Source: Thermus brockianus | GTDB taxonomy: Bacteria > Deinococcota > Deinococci > Deinococcales > Thermaceae | DNA length: 64,000 nt | Assembly (NCBI RefSeq): GCF_001880325.1 | Contig: NZ_CP016312.1 | Coordinates: 1,240,001 to 1,304,000 of the forward strand | Direction of reading: 5' to 3' | In this document: positions 34,242 to 43,782 of the stretch, piece by piece | How positions within the stretch are numbered: the first letter of the stretch is position 1 | Layout of the letters: each line of letters opens with the position of its first letter | The notes under the pieces: generated by a model | The model's database searches: none | Told to the model about the DNA's origin: nothing | The model's input: only the letters and a program-made list of their open reading frames with translations | Position numbers and translations under genes: made by a program

Positions 34242-35369
34242 ATGCGCCGGGGCCTTTGGCTTCTCCTCCTTCTCGGGTTTGGCGTGGCCTGGGGGCAGGG
34301 AGCCCCCTTAGAGGCGCTTTTGGTTTTGGAGGAGGAGGTTATAGAGGAGGGGAGGCTTGTGGCCTACACGGGGGTCCAGCGTTACCCCGTGGCCTCGGAG
34401 GCGGAGCTAAAGGCCCTCCTAAAGCGCCTCGCCCGCCCACCCCGCCCGCCCCGTTTCGTCTACCAGGAGGGGCGGTGGCGGGGGGTGGAGAAGAAGGGGC
34501 TCGCCTTTGACGAGGCCCTGGCCCTAGAGGCTTACCGGGAGTCCTTGGCCCAAGGGAAGCGAAACTTCCGGCTTCCCGTGCGCTATACCCCACCAAGCCC
34601 AAGCCTAAGGGACCTCTACGCCCTGGGGGTGCGGGAGCACCTGGCCACGGGGGAGACGGACTTTAGGGGCTCCAGCCGGGAGCGGGCCCATAACCTCCTT
34701 CTCGCCTCGGCCAAGCTGGATGGCCTCCTCCTCCCCCCGGGGGCTTTCTCCTTCAACCGGGCCCTCGGGCCCATTACGGAGGAGGAAGGGTATAAGGAAG
34801 CCTTCGTCATCGTGGGGGAGCGCACGGAACAGGGGGTAGGGGGCGGGGTGTGCCAGGTGTCCACCACCCTTTTCCGCGCCTTTTTCTTCGCCGGGCTTCC
34901 CATCCTGGAGCGCCACGCCCACAGCTACCAGGTGGCCTACTACAAACCCCCGGGCCTGGATGCGGCGGTCATCCAGCCCTACAAGGACCTGAAGGCCCTA
35001 AACGACACCCCGGGCCACATCCTGGTGCAGCGCTCCGTGGTGGGCACCAAGCTCCGCTTCCACCTTTTCGGGACCAAGGACCGGGAGGTGGCCTGGGAAG
35101 GTCCTTTCCTCAGCGAGCGCAAGCCGCCCCTTCCCCCGAAGGAAATCCCCGACCCCTCCCTGCCCCCGGGCGTGCGCAAGCAGGTGGACTTCGCCGCCGA
35201 AGGGGCCCGGGTGGAGGTGCGCCGGAGGGTGCGCTACGCCGACGGCCGGGTGCGGGAAGACCGCTTGGTGAGCGTCTACCGCCCCTGGGGGGCGGTCTAT
35301 CGGGTGGGACCTAGCCCCACTCCAAAAGCACCGCCCGCTCCACCGGCAGGAGGCGGTGGGGCTCCGTGA
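34242..35369 (+). CDS. VanW-family exported protein
   Basis: 375 residues from ATG 34242, which gives a clean signal peptide (RRGLWLLLLLGFGVAWGQG); earlier starts give no sensible N-terminus. The VanW domain is clear: LPPGAFSFNRALGPITEEEGY, then GGGVCQVSTTLFRAFFFAGL and ERHAHSYQV. The C-terminal 90 residues look like a small beta-rich (G5-like) domain. The biochemical function of VanW is not established. Its end overlaps the opposite cupin gene by 59 nt. Confidence 0.88.
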   Translation: MRRGLWLLLLLGFGVAWGQGAPLEALLVLEEEVIEEGRLVAYTGVQRYPVASEAELKALLKRLARPPRPPRFVYQEGRWRGVEKKGLAFDEALALEAYRESLAQGKRNFRLPVRYTPPSPSLRDLYALGVREHLATGETDFRGSSRERAHNLLLASAKLDGLLLPPGAFSFNRALGPITEEEGYKEAFVIVGERTEQGVGGGVCQVSTTLFRAFFFAGLPILERHAHSYQVAYYKPPGLDAAVIQPYKDLKALNDTPGHILVQRSVVGTKLRFHLFGTKDREVAWEGPFLSERKPPLPPKEIPDPSLPPGVRKQVDFAAEGARVEVRRRVRYADGRVREDRLVSVYRPWGAVYRVGPSPTPKAPPAPPAGGGGAP

Positions 35370-35571
35370 CCCGGGCGGCCTCCCCCTTCCTCAGGTGCAG
35401 GTAGCGCCCCTCGGGGAGGTCTATGACCAGTTCCCCTTCCAAGAGGAGGTAAAAGGCGGTGCCTTGGCGCTCCTCCGCCTCGAGGAGGGGGTAGGCCTTT
35501 AGGGAGGTACCCGGCACCTCCACCCTTTCCGCCCGGGCCAGGCGCAGGAGGTGGAGCTTGTAGCTTTCCAT
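35311..35571 (-). CDS. Small cupin-fold protein
   Basis: 86 residues. GTAFYLLLEGELVIDLPEGRYLHLRKGEAARV fits one cupin barrel, but the usual His metal ligands are absent, so it may bind a ligand without metal. Its ATG overlaps the topA stop by one base (TGATG), so it is probably co-translated with topA. Confidence 0.65.
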   Translation of the reverse strand: MESYKLHLLRLARAERVEVPGTSLKAYPLLEAEERQGTAFYLLLEGELVIDLPEGRYLHLRKGEAARVTEPHRLLPVERAVLLEWG

Positions 35572-38042
35572 CAGGCGGGGGCCACCTCCTTCTTGGCCCG
35601 GCCCTTTTGCATCCGGAGCTTGAAGAGGGCCCGCTTGGCCAAGGTGGCTTCCTCTGCAGCAAGCTTCTTCCCCTGGGCCAAGGCCTCCAGCGCTTGGCGT
35701 TCTTCCTCTTTCAGGCTCGGGAGAAAGGCCCTTAGGGCCTCAAAGTCCTGGGGGAGCTTAGGGGGGCTTGGGGCCTTGCCCTTGCCCTTGGCGGGGCCTG
35801 GGGTTTTGGGGGCGGGAAGGAGCTTGGGGTCGTGGGCCGGGCAGCTTGGGTTGATGCAGGCACCCTCTCCCTTTTTCACCAGGGGCCAGCTGCAACTTGG
35901 GCAGGTTTGGTCCAGGAGGGGGTAGAAGGAGAGGAAGTCGCAGGTGTTCTCCTCGCACTTGTAGTAGGGCTTGCCCCGCTTGCTCCTCTTTTCCAGTACC
36001 CGGCCGCCGCACTTGGGGCAGGTGTGCCCCGTGGGGCGGCCATCGTCCCGGGTGTAGTCGCACGCCGGGTAGCCGGAGCAGGCGATGAAGCTCCCGTAGC
36101 GGCCTTCTTTACGCAAGAGGGGTTTGCCGCACTTGGGGCAGGCTTCCCCGATGGGCTCCGCCTCCCGTTTTTCCAGGGGCTCGGTGTAGGTGCACGCCGG
36201 GTAGCCGGTGCAGCCCAAGAACTGCCCGTAGCGGCTCACCTTGAGCTCCAGGGGACGGCCGCACCGGGGGCAGGTCTTCTTGGGCACCTGGGCGAGCTCC
36301 CCCAAGAAGGGCTCGTAAAACTCCCAGACCACCTGGGGCCAAGGGGCCTTGCCCTCCTCCACCTCGTCCAGGCGGTCTTCCATGCGGGCGGTGAACTCGT
36401 AGGCCACCACCTGGGGGAAGCGTTCCTTGAGGTAGTGGGTCACCTCCCGGCCCAGGGGGGTGGGGAGGAGGGTGCGCCCCCTGCGCTCCACGTACCCCCG
36501 TTTTTCCAAGGTTTCCAGGGTGGGGGCGTAGGTGGAGGGGCGGCCGATGCCCAGCTCTTCCATGGTCTTCACCAGGCTGGCGTCCGTGTAGCGGGGCGGG
36601 GGCTCGGTGAAGCGCTCCTCGGGGGTGATTTCCAAAAGCTTTGCCGGGGCCCCTTCCGGCACCGCGGGCACCGGGGGCTCCTCCTCCTCTTCCTCCTTGC
36701 CCCAGGCCTTCAGGTAGCCTTCAAACTTGAGCACCGAGCCCGAGGCGCGGAAGAGGAGGCGGGGGGTTCCTTCCCCCTCGAGGACCACCGCCGTCTGCTC
36801 GTAGAGGGCGTCCTTCATCTGGCTCGCCAGAAACCGCCGCCAGATGAGGTCGTAGAGGCGGTACTCCTCCTCGGAGAGGTACGGGCGGACGCTTTCCGGG
36901 GTGCGCCTCGGGTCGGTGGGGCGGATGGCCTCGTGGGCGTCCTGCACCCCTTCCTTGCGGTTTTTGTAGAACCTGGGGGCTTCAGGCACGAAGTTCGGCC
37001 CAAAGCGTTCGGCGATGACCTCCCGGACTAGGGCCAGGGCCTCGGGGGATACGCGCACCGAGTCCGTGCGCATGTAGGTGATGAGGCCCACGGTGCCCTC
37101 GGGGAGGTCCACCCCCTCGTAGAGGCGCTGGGCGATGCGCATGGTCCGGCTTGCGGTGTAGCCTAGGCGGCTGCTTGCGGCTTGCTGGAGGGTGGAGGTG
37201 GTGAAGGGGGGGGGAGGAGCCTTGCGCCTTTCCTTCACCTCCACCCGGGCCACCCGGTAGGGGCGCTTCCGGGCCTCCTCCGCCAGGGCCTTGGCCTCGG
37301 CCTCCGTCTTGAGGTGGAGCTTTCCCTCCTTCTCCCCTTGCCCCGTCCAAAGGCGCTTTCCGTCCACCTCGTGGAGGAGGGCGGGGAAGGCCTTCCCTTC
37401 CGCCTGGAAGAGGCCCTTTAGGAGCCAGTACCCTTCTTTTTGGAAGGCCTCTATTTCCTCCTCGCGCTCCACCACGAGCCTCAGGGCCACGCTCTGCACC
37501 CGGCCGGCGGAGAGGGCCCGCTTGCGGAACTCCAGGGAGAGGAGGGGGGAGAGGTTGTAGCCGAGGAGCCGGTCCAAGACCCGGCGGGCCTGCTGGGCGT
37601 CCACCAGGTTCTGGTCAATGGGGCGGGGGTTTTCCACCGCCTGGCGCACCACCTTGGGGGTGATCTCGTGGAATTCCACCCGGATGGGCTCCTTGGGGTC
37701 GCGGTCCAAAAGCCTCGCCACGTGCCAGCCGATGGCCTCCCCTTCCCGGTCAGGGTCGGTGGCGATGAGGAGGCGCTTGCCTTGGGCCGCCCGCTTGAGC
37801 TCCTCCACCACGGCTTTCTTATCCTTCTTCACCTCGTAGGTGGGGGCGAAGCCCCGTTCCACGTCCACCCCCAGCTCCCGCTCGGGGAGGTCGGCCACGT
37901 GGCCGCGGCTCGCCCGCACCTCGTAGGCGGGGCCCAGCATCTTCTGGATGCTTTTGGCCTTGGCGGGGGACTCCACCACCACCAAGGTGGTGGCCCCGCC
38001 CTTGGCCGGTGCGCTGGTCCCTTGCGTGGGCTTCTTCGGCAT
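35571..38042 (-). CDS. topA: DNA topoisomerase I
   Basis: 823 residues. The Toprim domain is at residues 18-140 (VVVESPAKAKSIQKML, LLIATDPDREGEAIGWHV); the active Tyr is in VGLITYMRTDS. Four C-terminal cysteine clusters follow (CPRC...CTGYPAC, CPKC...CSGYPAC, CPKC...C, CPSC...C), then a basic tail ending RAKKEVAPA. It relaxes negative supercoils. The promoter TTGACA-N18-TAAATA gives a leaderless message. Confidence 0.96.
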   Translation of the reverse strand: MPKKPTQGTSAPAKGGATTLVVVESPAKAKSIQKMLGPAYEVRASRGHVADLPERELGVDVERGFAPTYEVKKDKKAVVEELKRAAQGKRLLIATDPDREGEAIGWHVARLLDRDPKEPIRVEFHEITPKVVRQAVENPRPIDQNLVDAQQARRVLDRLLGYNLSPLLSLEFRKRALSAGRVQSVALRLVVEREEEIEAFQKEGYWLLKGLFQAEGKAFPALLHEVDGKRLWTGQGEKEGKLHLKTEAEAKALAEEARKRPYRVARVEVKERRKAPPPPFTTSTLQQAASSRLGYTASRTMRIAQRLYEGVDLPEGTVGLITYMRTDSVRVSPEALALVREVIAERFGPNFVPEAPRFYKNRKEGVQDAHEAIRPTDPRRTPESVRPYLSEEEYRLYDLIWRRFLASQMKDALYEQTAVVLEGEGTPRLLFRASGSVLKFEGYLKAWGKEEEEEEPPVPAVPEGAPAKLLEITPEERFTEPPPRYTDASLVKTMEELGIGRPSTYAPTLETLEKRGYVERRGRTLLPTPLGREVTHYLKERFPQVVAYEFTARMEDRLDEVEEGKAPWPQVVWEFYEPFLGELAQVPKKTCPRCGRPLELKVSRYGQFLGCTGYPACTYTEPLEKREAEPIGEACPKCGKPLLRKEGRYGSFIACSGYPACDYTRDDGRPTGHTCPKCGGRVLEKRSKRGKPYYKCEENTCDFLSFYPLLDQTCPSCSWPLVKKGEGACINPSCPAHDPKLLPAPKTPGPAKGKGKAPSPPKLPQDFEALRAFLPSLKEEERQALEALAQGKKLAAEEATLAKRALFKLRMQKGRAKKEVAPA

Positions 38043-38049
38043 CGCCCCC

Positions 38050-38079
38050 TATTTAGGGGGGTGGGGGCGGGGTTGTCAA
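38050..38079 (-). promoter_or_regulatory. topA promoter TTGACA-N18-TAAATA
   Basis: On the minus strand, -35 TTGACA (38079-38074) lies inside the last codons of the CoA-transferase gene; after an 18-bp C-rich spacer comes -10 TAAATA (38055-38050), 7 nt before the topA ATG. Confidence 0.75.
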
Positions 38080-39404
38080 GAGCTGGGCCCGCTTTTGCCC
38101 TTCAGGTCGGCGCCGGGGTAGCTTCGGGGAAGGAGCTTCCTCTCCCAGGCGGCCCGGGTGAGCTCCTCCCGGAAGTCGGGGTGGGCGACCTCTATGAGGG
38201 CCTTGGCCCTTTCCCTTAGGGAGCGGCCGAAAAGCTCGGCGATGCCCCACTCCGTCACCACGTAGTGCACGTCGGCCCGGGTGGTCACCACCCCCGCCCC
38301 TGGCCGCAGGTAGGGGACGATGCGGCTATGCCCCTTGGCGGTGGAGGGGAGGGCGATGATGGGCTTGCCTCCTTCGCTCCTCGCCGCTCCCCGGATGAAA
38401 TCCAGCTGGCCGCCGAAGCCCGAGTAGATGCGCGTGCCGATGGAGTCCGCCACCACCTGGCCCGTGAGGTCCACCTCAATGGCGGAGTTGATGGCCACCA
38501 TCTTGCGGTTTTGCGCCACCACGAAGGGGTCGTTCACGTAGTCGGCGGGGTGGAGCTCAAAGAGGGGGTTGTCGTGGACGAAGCGGTAAAGCCTTTCCGA
38601 GCCCAGGACGAAGGTGCCGATGATTTTGCCCGGGTGGAGGGTCTTCTTGGCCCCAGTGATGAGGCCTTTTTCCAGGGCCTCGAGGACCCCATCGGAGATC
38701 ATCTCCGTGTGGACCCCGAGATCCCGCCGCCCAGAAAGGCTCGCTAAGACGGCGTCCGGGATGGCCCCGATGCCCATCTGCAGGGTGGCCCCGTCCTCAA
38801 TGAGGCTCGCCACGTGCTCCCCGATTTTGCGCTCCACCTCGCCGAAGCCCTCCCTTTTCAGCTCGGGCAGGGGCCAGTCCAGCTCCACGATGGCGGTGAG
38901 GCGGGACACGTGGACGAAGGTGTCCCCCAGGGTTCTCGGCATCCTAGGGTTCACCATGGCGATGACGATGGGGGCTGCCTCCACCGCCGCCTTGGTGGCG
39001 ATGACCTCCACCCCCAAGGAGCAGAAGCCGTGCTCGTCCGGCGGGGATACCTGGATGATGGCGGCGTCCAGGGGCAGGATGCGCCTTTTGAAGAGCCAGG
39101 GCACCTGGTGGAGCATGATGGGCACGTAGTCCGCCCGGCCCTGGTTCACCGCCTCCCGGTCCGCCGGGCCCACGAAGAGGGAGCGGCGGCGGAAATGCCC
39201 CTCCATCTCGGGGCTAGCGAAGGGGTCTTCCCCCATCTGCAGGAGGTGGACGAGCTCCACCCCTTCCAGCTCGTCCTTGCGGGCGGCGAGGGCCTTGAGG
39301 AGGGGCGTGGGGGTGGCGGCGTTGCCGGAAACGAAGACCCGCATCCCCGAGCGGATGAGGGTCACGGCGTCCTCGGGGGAGGTGAGCTTCTTGCGGTAGC
39401 TCAT
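38076..39404 (-). CDS. Acetyl-CoA hydrolase/CoA-transferase family (4-hydroxybutyrate or acetate CoA-transferase type)
   Basis: 442 residues, normal for the Cat1/AbfT family. Features: SGNAATPTPLLKALAARKDE, VSPPDEHGFCSLGVEVIAT, LQMGIGAIPDAVL, GLHTEMISDG-like (LGVHTEMISDG), the catalytic-Glu region EL-HPADYVNDP, and GFGGQLDFIRGA. Moves CoA between short acyl groups. The start overlaps the alanine-dehydrogenase-like gene by 4 nt (ATGA), so the pair is one operon. Confidence 0.88.
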   Translation of the reverse strand: MSYRKKLTSPEDAVTLIRSGMRVFVSGNAATPTPLLKALAARKDELEGVELVHLLQMGEDPFASPEMEGHFRRRSLFVGPADREAVNQGRADYVPIMLHQVPWLFKRRILPLDAAIIQVSPPDEHGFCSLGVEVIATKAAVEAAPIVIAMVNPRMPRTLGDTFVHVSRLTAIVELDWPLPELKREGFGEVERKIGEHVASLIEDGATLQMGIGAIPDAVLASLSGRRDLGVHTEMISDGVLEALEKGLITGAKKTLHPGKIIGTFVLGSERLYRFVHDNPLFELHPADYVNDPFVVAQNRKMVAINSAIEVDLTGQVVADSIGTRIYSGFGGQLDFIRGAARSEGGKPIIALPSTAKGHSRIVPYLRPGAGVVTTRADVHYVVTEWGIAELFGRSLRERAKALIEVAHPDFREELTRAAWERKLLPRSYPGADLKGKSGPSS

Positions 39405-40462
39405 TCTAGGTGGCCTCCTTTCTGGCCCAGGAGGAGGTAGGCCCCTTGGCGGAGGGCGGGGACCTTGAGGGGGTCGTCCTCCACCTGGCGCAGGAAGGGA
39501 AGGAGGGTGGCGGTGAGGGCGTGGCTCGCCGTGCGGGGCACCAGGGCGGGGACGTTGGGCAGGCAGAAGTGGGTGACGCCAAGCTCTTGGTAGATGCCCG
39601 GCCGGCTTGTTTCCGCCACGCCCCCTTGGTCAATGGCGAAGTCCAAAAGCACCGAGCCCCGGCGCATGCGGGCGAGGAGCTCCCGGGTGAGGAGCACGGG
39701 GGCCCTTTCCCCCGGCACGGCCACCGCCCCCACCAGGACGTCGGCGAAGGCCACGTACCGCTCCAGGCGGCTTTGGGTGATGAGGGCGGTGATGGCCCCA
39801 GGGGCCTCCCGGCTCGCCTCCTCCAGGGCGGGAAGCTCCTTGTCCAGGAGGTAGACGGAGGCCCCGGCCCCCAGGAAGGCCCGGGCCGCTGCCCGGCCCA
39901 GGGTGCCCGCTCCCAGGATGACCACGTCCGCCGGCGGGATGCCGGGGAGGCCGGAAAGGAGCATCCCCGGGCCCAAGGGGGCCTCGAGGAGCCTCCCCGC
40001 AATCTGCGGGGCCATGCGCCCGGCGATCTCGCTCATGGCCTTGAGGATGGGGCGCTTGGCGCCTTCCCCGATGAGCTCGTAGCCGATGGCGCTCAGGCCC
40101 TTTTCCGCCATGGCCTCTAGAAGGCCCGTTTCCGCCACCGCCAGGTGCAGGAAGCCCATGAGGGTGGCCCCGGGGCGCAGGAGGGCGATCTCCTCGAGGG
40201 TGGGCCGCCCCACCTTGAGCACCACCTCGCCCCGGCCAAAGGCCTCTTCCCGGCTCACCAGCTTGGCCCCCGCCTCCTCGTAGGCCTCGTCCGGGAAGCC
40301 CGCCCGTTCCCCGGCCCCCCGCTCCACAAAAACCCGGTGGCCTAGGGCGGAGAGCTCCCGCACCCCTTGGGGGGTAAGGGCCACCCGGCCTTCCCGCACC
40401 TCCTCCCCGAGGGGAGGGGGGATTTTTAGGCTTGCCCGTTCCTTGGGTAGGCCAAAGTCCAT
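39401..40462 (-). CDS. Alanine dehydrogenase / transhydrogenase-alpha family protein
   Basis: 353 residues. The N-terminal half has GLPKER...EGRVALTPQGVREL and a Lys in VVLKVGRP; the NAD motif is VVILGAGTLGRAAARAF near residue 175; the C-terminal segment LPNVPALVPRTASHALT matches alanine dehydrogenase. A 15-residue insert (KIPPPLGEEV) near the N-terminus is unusual. It would interconvert alanine and pyruvate. Ribosome site GGAGGCGGG precedes the ATG. Confidence 0.82.
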   Translation of the reverse strand: MDFGLPKERASLKIPPPLGEEVREGRVALTPQGVRELSALGHRVFVERGAGERAGFPDEAYEEAGAKLVSREEAFGRGEVVLKVGRPTLEEIALLRPGATLMGFLHLAVAETGLLEAMAEKGLSAIGYELIGEGAKRPILKAMSEIAGRMAPQIAGRLLEAPLGPGMLLSGLPGIPPADVVILGAGTLGRAAARAFLGAGASVYLLDKELPALEEASREAPGAITALITQSRLERYVAFADVLVGAVAVPGERAPVLLTRELLARMRRGSVLLDFAIDQGGVAETSRPGIYQELGVTHFCLPNVPALVPRTASHALTATLLPFLRQVEDDPLKVPALRQGAYLLLGQKGGHLE

Positions 40463-40549
40463 GCCCGCCTCCTACCCTTGAGCTTACGCCCTTAGGGGGT
40501 GGCGGATGTCCCTTGCCTTTCTCATCTCCCCTTACCCTAGGCTTGGGCC

Positions 40550-41025
40550 GTGGAGGCCTTGGCGGACTGGCTCTTTGTGGTCCTTTGGGTGGCGGGGGTT
40601 TTCCTCACCCTCCTTCCCTTCGTACCCGCCACCTTGGTCATCCTCTTCGCCGCCTTTTTGCACGAGCTCTTGGTCGGATTCCGGGAGCTTTCCCTTTGGC
40701 TTTGGCTCGGCCTCGGCGTCTTGGCCCTCCTCGCCATGACCCTGGATAACCTGGCGGCCCTCTGGGGCGCCAAGCGCTACGGGGCGGGCCGGGCGGGGCT
40801 ATGGGGGGCTTTTTTGGGAGGCATCTTGGGCCTTTTCCTGGGGGTGGTGGGGGTCTTGGTCCTTCCCTTCCTCCTGGCCTGGCTTTTTGAGTACCTATCG
40901 GGCCGAAAGCCGGAGGAGGCCCTGAGGGCCGCCTGGGGCACCCTGGTGGGCCTCATGGGGGGGTGGTGGCCAAGGTCTTCCTCCACCTGGCCATGGGGCT
41001 TTGGGTGATTCGGGCCATCTTCTAG
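40550..41025 (+). CDS. DUF456 membrane protein, frameshifted at a G7 run
   Basis: Four hydrophobic segments with a Gly-rich middle (LGGILGLFLGVVGVLVLPFL). The GTG start at 40550 has TAGGCT 6 nt upstream. After LVGLMGG at 40957-40963 (seven G) the frame ends in a nonsense-like tail at 41008. The -1 frame continues naturally (VVAKVFLHLAMGLWVIRAIF) to a TAG at 41023-41025, completing the last membrane helix. One missing G explains it. Function unknown. Confidence 0.75.
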
Positions 41026-41041
41026 GGGTATGCTTGGGGGC

Positions 41042-41275
41042 ATGGAGCTTGTCTTCGTCACCCGCGAGGGGTGCGGGCTTTGCGAGAAGGCGGAAAGGGC
41101 GCTTTGGACCTTAGGGGTGCCCTACGTCCGCCGGGATGTGGACCAAGACCCGGAGCTTTTTCGCCTCTACACCTTCCGGGTACCCGTCTTGCTCCTAGGG
41201 GATAGGGTCCTTTTGGAAGGGGCCTTCGGCGAACGGGAGCTAAGCGCCTTGGCGCAGGAACTTTTGGGAAGGTAA
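41042..41275 (+). CDS. Glutaredoxin-like (thioredoxin-fold) protein
   Basis: 77 residues from ATG 41042; TATGCT 7 nt upstream favours it over 41030. LVFVTREGCGLCEKAERAL carries the redox motif CGLC, followed by RVPVLLLGDR (cis-Pro) and a C-terminal helix. Fits the glutaredoxin 2-like/DUF836 group; likely a small thiol reductant. Confidence 0.82.
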   Translation: MELVFVTREGCGLCEKAERALWTLGVPYVRRDVDQDPELFRLYTFRVPVLLLGDRVLLEGAFGERELSALAQELLGR

Positions 41276-41278
41276 GCC

Positions 41279-42124
41279 GTGGACCCCACCCTGATCCAGA
41301 TAGGCCCCTTGCGCATCCAGTGGTACGGCTTCCTCCTAACCCTCGCCATCTTTATCGGTTTTGAGCTGGCCAAGCGCCGCCTGAAGGCGTGGGGCCTGGA
41401 TGCGGAGCGGTTTGAAACCGCGGCCTTTTGGGCGGTGGTGTGGGGCGTGGTGGGGGCAAGGCTCGGCTACGTCCTCACCTCCCCCGGCTATTTCTTACAA
41501 AACCCTGTGGAGGTCCTTTACATCTGGCACGGGGGGCTTTCCTTCCACGGGGCGGTTTTGGGCGGGGCCCTGGTTTTCCTCTACTACCACCGGAAGAAGG
41601 GCTACCCCCTTTGGCCCTACCTGGACGCCGCCACCCCCGGGGTGGCCTTGGGGATCATCGCCGGGCGGATCGGCAACCTCATGAACGGCTCGGACACCGT
41701 GGGCCGCCTCACCTCCTTGCCCATCGGCTTCACCTGGCCGGAGTGGGCCAAGGGGTTTCCCGGGATTTGCCCGGGGATTGACGACATTTCCCAGGTCTAC
41801 CAGTGCGCCGAGCTCTTAAGGGGCCCGGTCCACCTCACCCAGGTCTACGGGGCCTTGGTGGGGGTCATCCTCCTGCCCCTTACCTTCTACTGGCTTCGGA
41901 AAAACCCCTTCCCCGGGTACGCCTTCTGGAACTTTCTCCTTTGGTATAGCGTCCTTCGCTCGGTCTTAGAAGAGCCCTTCCGCCTGAACCCCCTCTGGCT
42001 TCCCGTCTACCGCAACGACGAGCTGGGCATCGGCCTTTTCACCGCCACCCAGGTGGTGAGCCTGCCCCTCATCCTCCTTTCCCTCTACATGCTGAGGCGG
42101 TTCCGGAGGGCTTCCTCGGGGTAG
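41279..42124 (+). CDS. lgt: Prolipoprotein diacylglyceryl transferase
   Basis: 281 residues with about seven membrane segments and a GTG start. Signature motifs: [27 protein letters not shown], and the Lgt hallmark [14 protein letters not shown] (R-x-G-N-F/L-x-N). It attaches diacylglycerol to lipobox cysteines, the modification needed by ActE and the lipoprotein at 49606. Confidence 0.95.
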   Translation: MDPTLIQIGPLRIQWYGFLLTLAIFIGFELAKRRLKAWGLDAERFETAAFWAVVWGVVGARLGYVLTSPGYFLQNPVEVLYIWHGGLSFHGAVLGGALVFLYYHRKKGYPLWPYLDAATPGVALGIIAGRIGNLMNGSDTVGRLTSLPIGFTWPEWAKGFPGICPGIDDISQVYQCAELLRGPVHLTQVYGALVGVILLPLTFYWLRKNPFPGYAFWNFLLWYSVLRSVLEEPFRLNPLWLPVYRNDELGIGLFTATQVVSLPLILLSLYMLRRFRRASSG

Positions 42125-42133
42125 CATAGCCTT

Positions 42134-43495
42134 ATGCACGCCCACGTGATCCTGGCCGCAGGGCAGGGGACCCGGATGAAGTCCCGTTTGCCCAAGGTCC
42201 TGCATCCCCTTTTGGGCAAGCCCATGCTCCTTTACGCCGTGGAGACCGCCATGGCCTTAGGCCCGGAAAGGCTTGTGGTGGTGGTGGGCCACGGGGCGGA
42301 GGAGGTGGAGGCGGCCCTGGAAGGCTACCCGGTGGAGACGGTCCGCCAGGAAGCGCAGCTCGGCACCGCCCACGCCCTCTTGCAGGCGGAAGGCCCCCTT
42401 AGGGGTTTCCCGGGGCCTTTTTTGGTCACCCAGGGGGACACCCCCCTCCTTTCCCCCGAAACCCTCAAGGCCCTCTTGGCGGGGGTGGCGGAGGGGGCGG
42501 GAATGGCCCTCCTCACCGTGGAGCTGGAAAACCCCACGGGCTACGGCCGCATCCTAAGGGAAGGGGAGGAAGTCTTGGCCAATGTGGAGGAGAAGGACGC
42601 CTCGCCCGAGGTCCGGGCCATCCGGGAGGTGAACGCCGGGGCCTACGCCTTTGACGGCTTCCTCTTCCAGGCCCTAAAGGAGGTGAGAAACGAAAACGCC
42701 GCCCAGGAGTACTACCTGCCCGACCTCATCGCCATCTACCGGAGCCACGGCAAAAGGGTGGTGGCGGTAAAGGGCGTGGCGGAGGAGGCTTTGGGGGTGA
42801 ACACCCGGGAGGAGCTGGCCCGGGTGGAGGGGGTGCTTCTTGGGCGGCTACGGGCGGAGTGGATGCGCCGGGGGGTGCGCATGCTCCTCCCCGAGACCAT
42901 CTACCTGGAGCCCACGGTGGAGCTCGCCCCCGACGTGACCCTTTGGCCCGGGGTGGTGCTACGGGGCAACACCCGCATCGGCGAGGGGTGCGAGGTGGGG
43001 GCGTATGCCGTCCTCGAGGACACCACCTTGGAACCGGGGGCCAAGGTCCACGCCCACACCGTGGCCCAGGGGGCCCACCTCTTCCCCGGGGCCGATGCCG
43101 GCCCCTTCGCCCGCCTCCGCCCGGGGGCGGTGCTCAGGGAGGGCGCCCACGTGGGGAACTTCGTGGAGGTGAAGAGTAGCCTCCTCCAGCCCGGGGTCAA
43201 GGCGGGGCACCTCGCCTACCTGGGGGACGCCGAGGTGGGGGAGGGGACCAACGTGGGGGCGGGGGTCATCACCGCCAACTACGACGGCAAGCGCAAGCAC
43301 AAGACCGTTATCGGCAAGAAGGCCTTCATCGGCTCCAATAGCGTCTTGGTGGCCCCGGTGCGGGTGGGGGATGGGGCCATGGTGGGGGCGGGGAGCGTCA
43401 TCACCCACGACGTGCCCGAGGACGCCCTGGCCGTGGCCCGGGGGCGGCAGCGGAACCTGGAGGGCTACGCCAAGCGGAAGCGGGAGGAGGGCTAA
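42134..43495 (+). CDS. glmU: Bifunctional GlmU: GlcNAc-1-P uridylyltransferase and GlcN-1-P acetyltransferase
   Basis: 453 residues. The N-terminal nucleotidyltransferase has LAAGQGTRMKSRLPKVLHPL and TQGDTPLL. The left-handed beta-helix begins near residue 240 with hexapeptide repeats, and the acetyltransferase site includes FVEVKSS, HLAYLGDAEVG, NVGAGVITANYDGKRKHKT. Produces UDP-GlcNAc for the cell wall. TAGCAT (42122-42127) overlaps the lgt stop and lies 6 nt before the ATG. Confidence 0.96.
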   Translation: MHAHVILAAGQGTRMKSRLPKVLHPLLGKPMLLYAVETAMALGPERLVVVVGHGAEEVEAALEGYPVETVRQEAQLGTAHALLQAEGPLRGFPGPFLVTQGDTPLLSPETLKALLAGVAEGAGMALLTVELENPTGYGRILREGEEVLANVEEKDASPEVRAIREVNAGAYAFDGFLFQALKEVRNENAAQEYYLPDLIAIYRSHGKRVVAVKGVAEEALGVNTREELARVEGVLLGRLRAEWMRRGVRMLLPETIYLEPTVELAPDVTLWPGVVLRGNTRIGEGCEVGAYAVLEDTTLEPGAKVHAHTVAQGAHLFPGADAGPFARLRPGAVLREGAHVGNFVEVKSSLLQPGVKAGHLAYLGDAEVGEGTNVGAGVITANYDGKRKHKTVIGKKAFIGSNSVLVAPVRVGDGAMVGAGSVITHDVPEDALAVARGRQRNLEGYAKRKREEG

Positions 43496-43536
43496 GGCTT
43501 CAGTTCCCTTTCCGGCGGGGTGCTAAACTGGGGGTT

Positions 43537-43782
43537 ATGAACCTGGGCATGCCGGAAATCCTGGTGATCCTGGTGGTGGCCCTCCTCATCTTTGGGCCCA
43601 AGAAGCTTCCCGAGCTCGGCCGCTCCTTGGGCCAGAGCATCCGGGAGTTCAAGCGGGGGGCGCAGGAGATCCGCGAGGAGCTGGAAAAGGCGGTGGACGT
43701 GAAGGAGGAGGTGAAGCCCAAGGTGGCGGAGCCTGCCCCGGCGGGGGCCTCCCCTGAGGCCAAGGAGGAGCCCAAGGCTTGA
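43537..43782 (+). CDS. tatA: Twin-arginine translocase subunit TatA
   Basis: 81 residues: one membrane helix (MPEILVILVVALLIFGPKKL) with the FGPKKLPELG hinge, an amphipathic helix (GRSLGQSIREFKRGAQEI), then an acidic/Pro tail. Forms the pore with TatC, which it overlaps by 4 nt. TAAACT (43524-43529) lies 7 nt before the ATG. Confidence 0.95.
   Translation: MNLGMPEILVILVVALLIFGPKKLPELGRSLGQSIREFKRGAQEIREELEKAVDVKEEVKPKVAEPAPAGASPEAKEEPKA

Noticed and set aside
35832-37031. Plus-strand 399-residue frame over topA
   Set aside because: Antisense to a clear topoisomerase I gene and lacking any motif.
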